Positions 14,583 through 22,652 are shown, counted from the stretch's first letter. The stretch: 37,643 nucleotides of DNA from Paracoccus binzhouensis (GCF_016446475.1 NZ_JAEHFP010000034.1:1-37643); one strand, 5' to 3'. Translations and numbers: made by a program. The notes: generated by a model not told the origin, from the letters alone.

Positions 14583-15440
14583 TCACTCCTTCAATCCGCT
14601 GGACAGGTGCAGCACCCAGTCCACCACCAGGTTCACCGCCACGGTCAGCAGCGCGATGGCGCCCGCCGGCAGCAGCGGCGCGAGGCCGAAGGTTGCCGCC
14701 TGCCAGCTGGAGAAATTGGCGAAGGCGATCAGCTTGGCGCTTTCGCGCACCATCGAGCCCCAGTCCGCCGTCGGCGGCTGCAAGCCCAGCCCCAGGAAGG
14801 ACAGGGCCGAGATGAACAGGAAGACGAAGCAGAAGCGCAGGCCGAATTCCGCGATCAGCGGCGCGCTGGCATTGGGCAGCACCTCGCGGCGGATGATCCA
14901 GCCCAGGCCCTCGCCGCGCATCCGCGCGACCTCGATATAATCCATGGTCAGGATGCCCTGCGCCACGGCCCGCGACAGCCGGAACACCCGCGTGCTGTCC
15001 AAGACCGCGATCACCAGCACCAGCGCCACGACCGAAGTGCCGGCGATGGTCAGGATCAGCAGTGCGAAGATCAGCGAGGGCACCGCCATCAGCACATCGA
15101 CCAAGCGCGAACTCGTCGTCTCGAACCAGCCGCCGAGGGTGGCGGCCAGCAGCCCGGTGCCTGCCCCCAGCGCAAAGGCGAGGAGGGTGGTCAGCAGCGC
15201 GATGCCGACCGTGTTGCGGGCGCCGTAGATCATGCGCGACAGCACGTCCCGGCCCAGCATGTCGGTGCCCAGCCAATGCTCGGCCGACCAGGGCAGGTAT
15301 TTGGCGCCGACGATCGCCGCCTCGGGATAGGGCGCCAGCAGCGGCGCAAGGAGCGCCACCACGGCATAGGCGGCGATCAGCGCCATGCCGATCCGGGCCG
15401 AAAGCGGTGCCGTCCGCAGGGTCTTGAGCAGAGCGTTCAT
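14583..15440 (-). CDS. Peptide-type ABC transporter permease, DppC-like
   Basis: This 285-residue membrane protein has an N-terminal transmembrane segment (IGMALIAAYAVVALLAPLLA), then the DppC/OppC motif HWLGTDMLGRDVLSRMIYGA. The permease EAA-type loop is in DYIEVARMRGEGLGWIIRRE. About six transmembrane segments are visible. ATG 15440 starts 2 bp after the stop of the DppB-like gene, giving a tight operon. It pairs with that permease and the fused ATPase; the binding protein at 6910-8466 is the likely partner. Confidence 0.93.
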   Translation of the reverse strand: MNALLKTLRTAPLSARIGMALIAAYAVVALLAPLLAPYPEAAIVGAKYLPWSAEHWLGTDMLGRDVLSRMIYGARNTVGIALLTTLLAFALGAGTGLLAATLGGWFETTSSRLVDVLMAVPSLIFALLILTIAGTSVVALVLVIAVLDSTRVFRLSRAVAQGILTMDYIEVARMRGEGLGWIIRREVLPNASAPLIAEFGLRFCFVFLFISALSFLGLGLQPPTADWGSMVRESAKLIAFANFSSWQAATFGLAPLLPAGAIALLTVAVNLVVDWVLHLSSGLKE

Positions 15441-15442
15441 GC

Positions 15443-16393
15443 CTACCTCGGATGCAGGAGTCGGGGGTTCGAGACGATGCCCAGCACGTCCGCCAGCAGG
15501 TTCAGCACGATATAGGTGGCGGCGAAGATCAGGCAGGCGGCCTGCACCACCGTCATGTCGCGCTTGGCCACGCTGTCGACCAGCAGCTGGCCCAGGCCGG
15601 GATAGACGAAGACCACCTCGACCAGCACCACGCCGACGATCAGATAGGCCAGGTTCAGCGCCACGACGGTGAAGATGGGCGCCACCGCATTGGGCAGGGC
15701 GTGGACGGCGATCACCCGCCAGCGCCGCAGCCCCTTCAGCTGCGCCATCTCGATATAGGGCAGGGCCAGCAGGTTGACGATGGCGGCGCGCGTCATGCGC
15801 ATCATATGCGCCATGACGATCAGCACCATGGTCAGCGCCGGCAGGAAGGTCGCGTAAAGCCGCGCCCCCAGCCCCATGCCGGGCGAGACGGTGGCCAGGC
15901 TCGGGAACCATCCCAGCCAAGCCGAGAACAGCAGGATCAGGATATAGGCGACGAAGAATTCGGGAAACGAGATCACCGCCAGCGTCGAGGTCGAGATGAA
16001 GCGGTCCAGCGCCGAGCCGCGGTAAAGCGCCGCCAGCAGCCCCAGGCCGATGGCCAGCGGCACCGCGATCACCGCGGCATAGCCGGCCAGGAAGAAGGTG
16101 TTTGCCACGCGCTGCCCGATCAGTTCGGCGATGGGGCGCTGGTTGGCCAGCGACAGGCCGAAATCCCCGGTCAGGGCGCCGCCGAGCCAGTGCAGGTAAC
16201 GCAGCATCGCCGGGTCGGTCAGGCCGTTCCTTTCGCGAAAGGCGGCCAGGGTCTCGGGCGTCGCGGACTGGCCCAGCACCTCGCTGGCGATATCCCCGGG
16301 AAGCAGTTCGACGGCCCAGAAGATCAGTGCCGAAACGACAAGCAACGTCAGCGCGCCGATGGCAAACCGGCGCAGTACCAGCTTCAGGATCAT
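15443..16393 (-). CDS. Peptide-type ABC transporter permease, DppB-like
   Basis: This 316-residue membrane protein has the DppB/OppB layout: an N-terminal segment (LKLVLRRFAIGALTLLVVSA), a periplasmic loop with LPGDIASEVLG, GDFGLSLANQRPI, and the EAA-type loop PYIEMAQLKGLRRWRVIAVH. The C-terminal VEVVFVYPGLGQLLVDSV is characteristic. It is first in the minus-strand operon (permease, permease, ATPase, deacylase) and is divergent from the GntR-type regulator. The intergenic space carries motif site 3, so this promoter is probably under the same control as the rest of the island. Confidence 0.93.
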   Translation of the reverse strand: MILKLVLRRFAIGALTLLVVSALIFWAVELLPGDIASEVLGQSATPETLAAFRERNGLTDPAMLRYLHWLGGALTGDFGLSLANQRPIAELIGQRVANTFFLAGYAAVIAVPLAIGLGLLAALYRGSALDRFISTSTLAVISFPEFFVAYILILLFSAWLGWFPSLATVSPGMGLGARLYATFLPALTMVLIVMAHMMRMTRAAIVNLLALPYIEMAQLKGLRRWRVIAVHALPNAVAPIFTVVALNLAYLIVGVVLVEVVFVYPGLGQLLVDSVAKRDMTVVQAACLIFAATYIVLNLLADVLGIVSNPRLLHPR

Positions 16394-16480
16394 GGGTTCC
16401 TTGCTCTCTTATGGCTGGGCTTGGGGGTGGATATGACTAGGTATAATGACAGCCCCGCGCCACAGGTCCAGCCTCGCTTA

Positions 16481-16492
16481 GGTTAGCTGGCC
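16481..16492. promoter_or_regulatory. Island-wide TTAGCTG motif, site 3
   Basis: GGTTAGCTGGCC lies between the divergent permease operon and the GntR gene. It shares TTAGCTG and flanking bases with the minus-strand forms of sites 1 and 2. Downstream of it CTGTCGGACATG also resembles ATGTCGGACAAA near 8563, so the similarity extends beyond the core. Confidence 0.45.
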
Positions 16493-16561
16493 TGTCGGAC
16501 ATGTTAGAGACACTGCGGATGGTTCTGTGCTCATCTGGGGCCAGCAACGCCAAGGTTCAGC

Positions 16562-17257
16562 ATGTGTACGACGACCAGTTTCCGCGTCATCAAGGCGGAT
16601 ATCCTGCGCCGCATCAGCGGTGGCGAATGGCCGCCGGGCTCGCTGCTGCCGAACGAGCTGGCGCTGGCGCGGGAATTCGGCGCGGCCAGGGCCACCGTCA
16701 GCCGCGCCATGCGCGAGCTGGTCGACGACGGCATCGTCGAGCGCAAGCGCAAGGCCGGCACGCGGGTGCGGCCGGTGCCGCTGCGACAGGTGCGGCTGGA
16801 CATCCCGCTGGTCCGGGTCGAGGTCGAGGCGCAGGGGTCCAGCTATCGCTATGCGCTGGTTTCCTCGGAGTCCGTGCCGGCGCCGAACTGGCTGCGCGCG
16901 CGTCTGGACTTGCGCCAGGGCGCCGAGATGCTGCACCTGGTCTGCCTGCATCTTTCGGACGGCCATCCCTACCAGCTCGAGGACCGCTGGATCAACCTGG
17001 GGGCCGCGCCGCAGGCCCGGCAGGCGGATTTCTCGACCCTGGGGCCAAGCGAATGGCTGAGCCGGCAGATGCCCTTCTCGGACATCGAGATCAGCTTCTC
17101 GGCCAGCGCCGCCGAGGCGGAGCAGGCCCGGCAGCTGAGTTGCGCCGTGGGCGACCCGCTGTTCCGCATCGAGCGGCAGACCTTCTGGGAGGGCCGGCCG
17201 ATCACCTTCGTGCGCATGGTCTATCGCTGCGGCCACCGGCTGATCGCCCGGTATTGA
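16562..17257 (+). CDS. GntR-family regulator with UTRA domain (HutC-like)
   Basis: This 231-residue protein has an N-terminal GntR winged HTH (SFRVIKADILRRISGGEWPP, then GSLLPNELALAREFGAARAT and VSRAMRELVDDGIVERKRKAGTRV). A C-terminal UTRA ligand-binding domain includes CLHLSDGHPYQLEDRWINL. HutC, the repressor of histidine use, has this architecture and the same YQLEDRWIN motif, so the effector may be histidine- or urocanate-like. This is only a family analogy. It is divergent from the importer operon and probably represses it. The similarity suggests an imidazole-type substrate, in line with the HisC-like enzyme. Confidence 0.92.
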   Translation: MCTTTSFRVIKADILRRISGGEWPPGSLLPNELALAREFGAARATVSRAMRELVDDGIVERKRKAGTRVRPVPLRQVRLDIPLVRVEVEAQGSSYRYALVSSESVPAPNWLRARLDLRQGAEMLHLVCLHLSDGHPYQLEDRWINLGAAPQARQADFSTLGPSEWLSRQMPFSDIEISFSASAAEAEQARQLSCAVGDPLFRIERQTFWEGRPITFVRMVYRCGHRLIARY

Positions 17258-17336
17258 GGGATGGAACGGGTGATCTGGTTGGTATTTGCTATGGTCCTTC
17301 TTGAAGGAAGCAGGGGCAGCGGCAACGAATCTGGCA

Positions 17337-17704
17337 TTACAGTTGCGTTTTCAGCTTGATATGAGCCTGTCTTGCCGCGGCCTGATGCGCCCTTCGCCAC
17401 AATGACCATGCGATGATCTGTGCGGGCTGGATTTGACGCTGTGTCATGCGATTGGCGATGCGGCGGATTTCCCGGATAGACCACCGGATCAGGGGTGGAG
17501 GCGCGGGTTGCGCATCGTTTTTGGGGGCGGCGCGGCATTGGCATGATGGCGGATGATGGCCGTCATGGCGAAGGCCAGCATGACCAGGGAAACATGGCGG
17601 TGCCAGCCGTGCCACGAGCGCGTCTCGTTGTGATCGAGGCCAAACTCGTTCTTCGCGGTCTCGAAACTGTCCTCGATCGCCCATCGGTGACCCTCGATCC
17701 GCAC
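17337..17704 (-). pseudogene. IS701-family transposase, C-terminal remnant
   Basis: On the minus strand from 17704 the frame reads LVRIEGHRWAIEDSFETAKN, then EFGLDHNETRSWHGWHRHVS, a conserved C-terminal block of IS701-family DDE transposases. It then shifts frame near 17490-17500 in a C-rich run: one frame ends in a stop, and the neighbouring frame continues PPPLIRWSIREIRRIANRMT and stops at 17337 after IKLKTQL. The N-terminal two-thirds is missing because the element is cut at the CTAG where the IS427-type element begins. It is inactive. Confidence 0.75.
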
Positions 17705-17708
17705 TAGG

Positions 17709-18068
17709 TCATGTTGACAAATGGCGGACCCATAGGCGGATCGAGGTTATGTCGATAAAGGCCAGGAAGCTTTCTGCGGTTTTGTCGTAGCGAGTGGCGA
17801 CGCGGCGGGCGTTCTTGAGCTTGTTGAAGCAGCGTTCGACGAGGTCGCGTCGCCGATAGAGGGTGCGATCCACGGCAACCCGCAGCTTGCGGGATTTGCG
17901 CATCGGGATGATCGGGACGACATTGCGCGCCTCCATGGTTTTGCGAACATTGTCAGAGTCATAGCCGCGATCCGCTAGCAGAACGGCGGGCTCTGGCAGG
18001 TTGTCGCCCATGACCAGATCGAAGCCCAGATAGTCCGATGTCTGGCCCGGTGTGATGTCCGATCTCAT
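17709..18068 (-). CDS. IS427-type transposase, second frame (OrfB)
   Basis: This is the C-terminal half of the DDE transposase, 119 residues from ATG 18068. It contains LLADRGYDSDNVRKTMEARN, with the second catalytic Asp in ADRGYD, and YRRRDLVERCFNKLKNARRV, with the catalytic Glu in VERCFNKLK. The start overlaps the OrfA stop region by four bases. In-frame sequence upstream of the ATG (AFGRSRGGFTTKIHLCVNGA) is conserved in relatives, so the active protein is most likely an OrfA-OrfB fusion made by a -1 frameshift rather than this short product alone. Confidence 0.88.
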   Translation of the reverse strand: MRSDITPGQTSDYLGFDLVMGDNLPEPAVLLADRGYDSDNVRKTMEARNVVPIIPMRKSRKLRVAVDRTLYRRRDLVERCFNKLKNARRVATRYDKTAESFLAFIDITSIRLWVRHLST

Positions 18069-18496
18069 GGGGAGGCCCGCGCCGTTGACGCAGAGGTGGA
18101 TCTTGGTCGTGAAGCCACCTCGCGAACGGCCGAAAGCTTGTCGCGGAGTCCCCCTTTAGCGCCCGCTGCCTGATGATGGGCGCGGACGACGGTGCTGTCG
18201 ATCATCTGCAGGGTGGCTGGGACCAGCCCGCTCTCGTTCAACGCATCCATGATCTGCTCCCACAGCCCCGCCAGGGTCCAGCGCCGGAACTGACGGTAGA
18301 CGGATGACCACTTGCCGAACTCCTCGGGCAAGTCACGCCAGGGCGACCCTGTTCGCGCTATCCAGAAAATCCCATCCAGAACAAGACGATGGTTCAGGGG
18401 TTTGCGTCCGTTCGGGGCGCGGGCGGCAAGGATGAAGCGTTCATGAAACGCCCACTCCTCGTCCGACATCAGGTCTCGTGCCAAGCTGGTCTCCAT
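18065..18496 (-). CDS. IS427-type transposase, first frame (OrfA)
   Basis: This 143-residue frame begins METSLARDLMSDEEWAFHER and includes DGIFWIARTGSPWRDLPEEF and FRRWTLAGLWEQIMDALNES. It carries the first catalytic Asp in QMIDSTVVRAHHQAAGAKGG. After AKGG the frame degenerates (LRDKLSAVREVASRPRSTS). A -1 shift in the five-G run (plus-strand C run at 18150-18154) would read GGTPRQAFGRSRGGF into OrfB, the usual expression strategy of this group. The element looks intact. Confidence 0.88.
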   Translation of the reverse strand: METSLARDLMSDEEWAFHERFILAARAPNGRKPLNHRLVLDGIFWIARTGSPWRDLPEEFGKWSSVYRQFRRWTLAGLWEQIMDALNESGLVPATLQMIDSTVVRAHHQAAGAKGGLRDKLSAVREVASRPRSTSASTARASP

Positions 18497-18560
18497 CGCA
18501 GATACCAGCTTGAATCACGTTCAGACCGCCATGTGAATCCATTTTGTCAACACGACCTAG

Positions 18561-18956
18561 GTGTCGAAGAAGGTGGTGCGCAAGGTGATCCGCACCGGGA
18601 TAACGGAGTTCACCTACACCCGGACGGTTCAGCCACGCCCGAAGCTGGGCGCCTGGCTTGAGGAGTTGAGCCGGCTGTTGGCGATCAATGCGGCTCGTGG
18701 AGGCCGGGAACGCCTGACGCTGATCCAGGTCTACGAGGAACTGCGCGGTCTCGGGTATGAAGGCGGGTATGATGCGGTCCGCCGCTACGCCACGGTCTGG
18801 GCGCGCACTCAAAGCTCCGGTGCCTCGTCCGCCTTCGTGCCGCTGAGTTTTGCCCCCGGCGAAGCCTATCAGTTCGACTGGAGCCACGAGGTTGTCCTGA
18901 TCGATGGGGCGACGACCACGATCAAGATGGCGCATGTCCGCCTGTGCCACAGCCGG
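18561..18956 (+). pseudogene. IS21-family IstA transposase fragment
   Basis: From GTG 18561 the frame reads SKKVVRKVIRTGITEFTYTR, continues TVQPRPKLGAWLEELSRLL, and then AFVPLSFAPGEAYQFDWSHE, which includes the first catalytic Asp region of IstA. Similarity stops after KMAHVRLCHSR near 18956, beyond which the frame only reads the antisense of repC. The N-terminal HTH is missing on the IS427 side and the rest of the catalytic domain on the other, and istB is absent. It is a dead fragment of about 130 codons. Confidence 0.8.
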
Positions 18957-18979
18957 TCAAGACGTGCAAGTTGGATGCT

Positions 18980-20092
18980 CTATGCCTTCATGATCGTTTC
19001 AAAGTATGCCTCGGGCTGCCTGATCGCTTCGCCTTTTCCCAACAGGTAGTCCAAGATCAGCAAAAGCCGTCCAGCCCCAGCTTTCTGAAGACCACGCATC
19101 AGTTTTTCTTGGCGTATTCTAAGCAATCGACCGATGTCGAAGAGAACGCGGTTGAGGGCTTCGCTTGTTCGTGGAGGGTCTGGGAAGAAGTCCGCGACAT
19201 GTGAAAAGTCCGTCCATGCCATTTTTGCCGGGTCCCGGTTCATGGTCGGTGCTCCAACGCTTTGGGAAGCGTTGGTCTGGTTCACGTGCGTGTCTTTCTT
19301 AATATGTTCTTTTTTTACAGACTCTATCTGCCGGTCATTTTGTCCGTTCCTGGCGGACATTTCGCTCGCGCACTCACGGCCGAGGGTTTGGTCTTGCGAT
19401 TGCTCTCGGTCCGCACGGGTGTTTGAATCGTGGCACTCTCCGTAGCTCGGTTTGGCATTGGCTCCGAGCTCGCGGAGACCAGCGATGATTTGCAAGACTG
19501 TGTCGGCAGTCAGGGTTGCTCGACGAAGCAGGTTTCGGATCGTTTCCAGTGAAGCCCGCCGTGCGTCATGGAGCTGTTCGTCCTGTAGGAGGGACGCGCG
19601 CAGCGCTAGCGCTTCTGCCTTGAGGGAGCGGAGGCGTTCACGCTCTTCCGTGACCTTCGATGCTCTGGCTGCAAGAGCGTCGTGGCTCTGCATTAGCGGA
19701 CCCAAGTCGATCCCAAACGCATCCCTGATGATCCCTCCGTAGCGGAGAGGGAAGCGTTTCCCGTTCGCTGAACTCTTTCGCTGGATGAGTCCCGCAGCCT
19801 CAAGGCGCCCCAGGCAGCGGCGAAGCGTTCTTTCATCAATGCCGTTTGCGCGCTCTGATAAGGAGGCGTTTGAAGGAAACACAACGGTCAGCTTGCAGTG
19901 TGTTTCACCAGAGTTGGGGCTCTGATCGCGCGGAAGAAAGCTGATGAGCGCTGTCAGTACGGTGACGTCGTTGCTCGTGAGGCTCAGGTCTTTCCGAAGA
20001 ACCCGCACCGGCCCCAGAAGCTCGTAGGGGTTAGGGCAGGCATTAGCTGCCTGTTCCGCCAAGGCGGTTCGTGCTTGAGTGACATGTCTCAT
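18980..20092 (-). CDS. repC: Plasmid replication initiator RepC
   Basis: RepC initiates replication of repABC plasmids, usually at an origin inside its own gene. The N-terminal winged-helix part is clear: YELLGPVRVLRKDLSLTSND, VVFPSNASLSERANGIDERT, LRRCLGRLEAAGLIQRKSSA and NGKRF. A low-complexity middle and a C-terminal part (FSHVADFFPDPPRTSEALNR) follow. ATG 20092 is chosen; a TTG at 20164 would add 24 residues but lies in the hairpin of the antisense region. The frame ends ...IRQPEAYFETIMKA just 23 bp from the IS21 fragment. Many RepC proteins extend further, so the C-terminus may be clipped; whether it still replicates is open. Confidence 0.88.
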   Translation of the reverse strand: MRHVTQARTALAEQAANACPNPYELLGPVRVLRKDLSLTSNDVTVLTALISFLPRDQSPNSGETHCKLTVVFPSNASLSERANGIDERTLRRCLGRLEAAGLIQRKSSANGKRFPLRYGGIIRDAFGIDLGPLMQSHDALAARASKVTEERERLRSLKAEALALRASLLQDEQLHDARRASLETIRNLLRRATLTADTVLQIIAGLRELGANAKPSYGECHDSNTRADREQSQDQTLGRECASEMSARNGQNDRQIESVKKEHIKKDTHVNQTNASQSVGAPTMNRDPAKMAWTDFSHVADFFPDPPRTSEALNRVLFDIGRLLRIRQEKLMRGLQKAGAGRLLLILDYLLGKGEAIRQPEAYFETIMKA

Positions 20093-20160
20093 GGTGTTTC
20101 GGAAGAAAAAGCTTCCCCGTTCACCGCGAGCGGTGTTGAACTCGATTCGTTTTGGGGGTA

Positions 20161-20220
20161 TCAATCAGGTGTCGAGACTGATTGAGGCCCTTCGGAAGCA
20201 CCGCTTTCGGGGGGTCTTTC
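20161..20220 (+). ncRNA. Probable antisense RNA (IncA/ctRNA) region with two hairpins
   Basis: The repB-repC gap is where repABC plasmids encode a small counter-transcribed RNA on the strand opposite repC. Here TCAATCAG (20161-20168) and CTGATTGA (20178-20185) form a perfect 8-bp hairpin. A second stem near 20188-20216 (CCCTTCGGAAGC with GCTTTCGGGGG, some G-U pairs) is followed by TCTTTCCTTTTC, a fair terminator on the plus strand. The exact 5' end and promoter are not visible to me. The call rests on position and folding. Confidence 0.5.
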
Positions 20221-20266
20221 CTTTTCTAGCCGTTCCTCCTTTCGTTTTCTGCTCGTTGCTCTTGAT

Positions 20267-20286
20267 GTCTTGACCGCGGTCAAGAC
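20267..20286. promoter_or_regulatory. parS: parS-like site 1 (RepB binding site)
   Basis: GTCTTGACCGCGGTCAAGAC is a perfect 20-bp palindrome in the repB-repC gap. Length, symmetry and location are as expected for the centromere-like site bound by the RepB/ParB protein of this operon. Confidence 0.8.
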
Positions 20287-20295
20287 ACGGGGTCG

Positions 20296-21225
20296 TCACT
20301 TTGGGCCGTCTTGACCGCGGTCAAGAAGCTCTCCGATCAGCTTTCGGACGGCCTCTTCGACGCGTGGGGCAAGATCAGCGTCCACATCGATAGTGATGCG
20401 ATTGCCTTTGCGGCCGATCTTCACGCGCTCACCTGGCTCAGCCTTGGGCGGAGTTGTCTTGGTGGCCGTGAGCAGCGTAACCGCTGCGTCAAGCCGCTCT
20501 GGGCCAGGCAAGCTACGGGGGATTTCGCGGGCGACTTCCTTGGCTCTCGAGACGTCCTTCTCGCACAGCCTGAAAAGCTTCTCCCAGACCCGCCGACCAA
20601 CGCCATGTGCTGGTCCGATGGCCTGGATCAGCTCCATCGGAATGCCCGTCGCGATACGGTTCATCCGAGAGACGAGAGACTCATCGATCTGGAGTGCCCG
20701 ATAGGCGATGGTCTGGGCGTTCTTGCGCGTCTCGTCTGTTTTCCCAAGTTCTCGAATGATGCCGGCGACGAACAAAGCCCTCTCGATAAACGAGGGGTCT
20801 TGGCGGGCATTGTTCTCCACGCCCTGGGCGATCAGTGCTTCCTCTTCGGTCATTTCCATGACCGTGGCGCGCACCTTCTGACCAAGTTCACGACAGGCGA
20901 GAAGCCTGCGGCGCCCATAGACGATCTCAAGTGCGCCATCTTGGGCTCGGCGGATAAGAATGGGAACCTTTTGCCCATGCTCCCGGATCGAGGACACAAG
21001 TTCCTCGAGGCCATCGCTCGGATCGATACGGTCCATGACCGCGGACATCCGCACGGTGCTCGGGTCGATCAGGCGCGTGGCGTGTTTGTCTTCCTCGAGC
21101 ACGGACGCTTGCGCACGAGCGATAGTTGGGCTCGTGCGCTTCAGATCAAGATCCGCACCTTCGTCCGGCGCTGCAGCATTGCCCATCGCGTTCTTAAGTG
21201 AATCTCCGAAGACCTTACGCGCCAT
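20296..21225 (-). CDS. repB: Plasmid partition protein RepB (ParB family)
   Basis: This 309-residue ParB-type centromere-binding protein starts MARKVFGDSLKNAMG at 21225, overlapping the repA stop (21215) by 11 bp. It has the ParB/Srx N-terminal domain with LVSSIREHGQKVPILIRRAQ, EIVYGRRRLLACRELGQKVR and GVENNARQDPSFIERA (the CTP-binding motifs GRRR and ENxxR). An HTH segment (AYRALQIDESLVSRMNRIAT) and a C-terminal dimerisation region follow. The parS-like palindrome 2 lies inside its last codons. Confidence 0.94.
   Translation of the reverse strand: MARKVFGDSLKNAMGNAAAPDEGADLDLKRTSPTIARAQASVLEEDKHATRLIDPSTVRMSAVMDRIDPSDGLEELVSSIREHGQKVPILIRRAQDGALEIVYGRRRLLACRELGQKVRATVMEMTEEEALIAQGVENNARQDPSFIERALFVAGIIRELGKTDETRKNAQTIAYRALQIDESLVSRMNRIATGIPMELIQAIGPAHGVGRRVWEKLFRLCEKDVSRAKEVAREIPRSLPGPERLDAAVTLLTATKTTPPKAEPGERVKIGRKGNRITIDVDADLAPRVEEAVRKLIGELLDRGQDGPK
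20309..20326. promoter_or_regulatory. parS: parS-like site 2, inside the repB 3' end
   Basis: TCTTGACCGCGGTCAAGA is a perfect 18-bp palindrome identical to the core of site 1. Its centre is 41 bp from that of site 1, about four helical turns, so both could be bound on one face of the DNA. It lies in the coding sequence of the RepB C-terminus. Confidence 0.8.
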
Positions 21226-22396
21226 GGCTACGCCCCCATGCCTTGAGGATTTCGCGCTCAACTTCGTCGGTAACGCGCGAAACGGACTCGATTGCACGCT
21301 CGTAGGTTCTGCGGTTCACGTCGCGAGGTTCGACCTCAAAGATGCTCTGCTGGGTGTTTGCAGCATCGCCTACGGCCGTCGACTTCAGGAACTCGGCCGG
21401 GAGTACCGCATCGCCGAGCACCGTCCGAAGCAGAGACGAGATCTGGACCTGTGGACCGTCAGTATTCTCGTAGCGGGTGATCAGCACGCGGACGAAGTTC
21501 AGACCGTGTTCGGGAGCATGCGCCTCGACGACACCCATCAGGTTGCTCGCCATACCGAGGAAGCTCGCCAGGGACATGACATCAAGCATGGACGCGTTGA
21601 GCGGGATCAGGACCCCGGTGGAGGCAAAGAGGGCAGAGATCACCGAAAAATTCAGCTGAGGCGGGGTGTCGAAGATCACCACGTCATATCTGTCCAGGAC
21701 AGGCTCAAGTGCTTCGCGGATACGGCTGTGGAACGTGGTGGCTCCGTGTCGGAAACTTAGTGCGACTTCGAACTCGTACTCCATGATGTCCATGGATGCC
21801 GGGATAAGGTCGACCGTCGGGAAGTTCGTCTTGCGAATGATATCGGAGGCGGGCAGGGGACCTTCCGATCGGATCAGATCGTAGGAGGTCGGCATGTCCG
21901 GATCGAGTTCAGGGGTCACCCCGAACAGGTTTGTTAGGCTTGCCTGGCTGTCTAGATCGATCAACAGGACCCGATAGCCGCGAAGGCCCAGTAGCTGACC
22001 AACATGAGCTACGGTCGACGTTTTTGCGGACCCTCCCTTCAGGTTGAAGATTGTCACGACCTGGCACGGTTCGCCGGCTCTTCTGTGAGGGTGCTCATCG
22101 GGCTTAATCCTGCCCGTCTCAAGAAGGACGCGTTGGGCCTCGACCATTTCCTCGGCAGAGAAACTGCGGCGGTTGCCACCCTCGAGTATACCTTCGGGAA
22201 AGCCTTCGAGGTTTGACACATGGTGGCGGAAGGTGTTCTGGTTGAGCCGTAGGAGATCTGCCGCTTCCCGCATCGCGAAGCGGCGAAGACCCTTCTGGGC
22301 ATCCGGTGGAAAAGTCTCCTGAGCATGTTCTCGCAACCGGCTACCAAGCCGCTTGGACATGACATCGAATCTTTGAGAGGCTCGTATCCCGCTCAT
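21215..22396 (-). CDS. repA: Plasmid partition ATPase RepA (ParA family)
   Basis: This 393-residue ParA-type ATPase of the repABC operon separates plasmid copies with RepB and represses the operon. An N-terminal HTH-like segment (FAMREAADLLRLNQNTFRHH) precedes the deviant Walker A FNLKGGSAKTSTVAH. VLLIDLDSQASLTNLFGV, the Walker B VVIFDTPPQLNFSVISAL and LIPLNASMLDVMSLASFL follow. ATG 22396 (MSGIRASQRFD) is preferred because GAGGG lies a few bases upstream. It is first in the operon; the 22397-22652 upstream stretch is the likely promoter region. Confidence 0.94.
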   Translation of the reverse strand: MSGIRASQRFDVMSKRLGSRLREHAQETFPPDAQKGLRRFAMREAADLLRLNQNTFRHHVSNLEGFPEGILEGGNRRSFSAEEMVEAQRVLLETGRIKPDEHPHRRAGEPCQVVTIFNLKGGSAKTSTVAHVGQLLGLRGYRVLLIDLDSQASLTNLFGVTPELDPDMPTSYDLIRSEGPLPASDIIRKTNFPTVDLIPASMDIMEYEFEVALSFRHGATTFHSRIREALEPVLDRYDVVIFDTPPQLNFSVISALFASTGVLIPLNASMLDVMSLASFLGMASNLMGVVEAHAPEHGLNFVRVLITRYENTDGPQVQISSLLRTVLGDAVLPAEFLKSTAVGDAANTQQSIFEVEPRDVNRRTYERAIESVSRVTDEVEREILKAWGRSHGA

Positions 22397-22652
22397 CACT
22401 GCCCTCAAGTCTTTATTGTTTTGTAGACCTTAACAGTTTTGGTGAGTAAATCCAGCCCAAACCGTTGAACGGCGTATGCGCGTTGAAGGGGCTGATTTCT
22501 GACGAGAGAAAACCATTAAGTATCAGTGCGTTGGGTGGCCTTGTTCGCAGCGTACTTCAACAGCTCGTGGGTCGTGGGGTCGTGGCCACAACATGTATTG
22601 TGGACGCCTACGGACTGCAGATCATAAGAATCGCATGGCGATTCCCGCGACT

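Larger units (their letters stand above)
17708..18556 (-). mobile_element. IS5-family element, IS427 group (849 bp)
   Basis: Terminal inverted repeats read GTCATGTTGACAAATGG at the left end and, inward on the minus strand, GTCGTGTTGACAAAATGG at the right end. CTAG is present immediately outside both ends (17704-17707 and 18557-18560). Two overlapping frames encode the transposase. The left flank is an IS701 remnant and the right flank an IS21 remnant. CTAG may therefore be a true target duplication or merely the preferred target at two places joined by recombination between copies. Confidence 0.85.
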
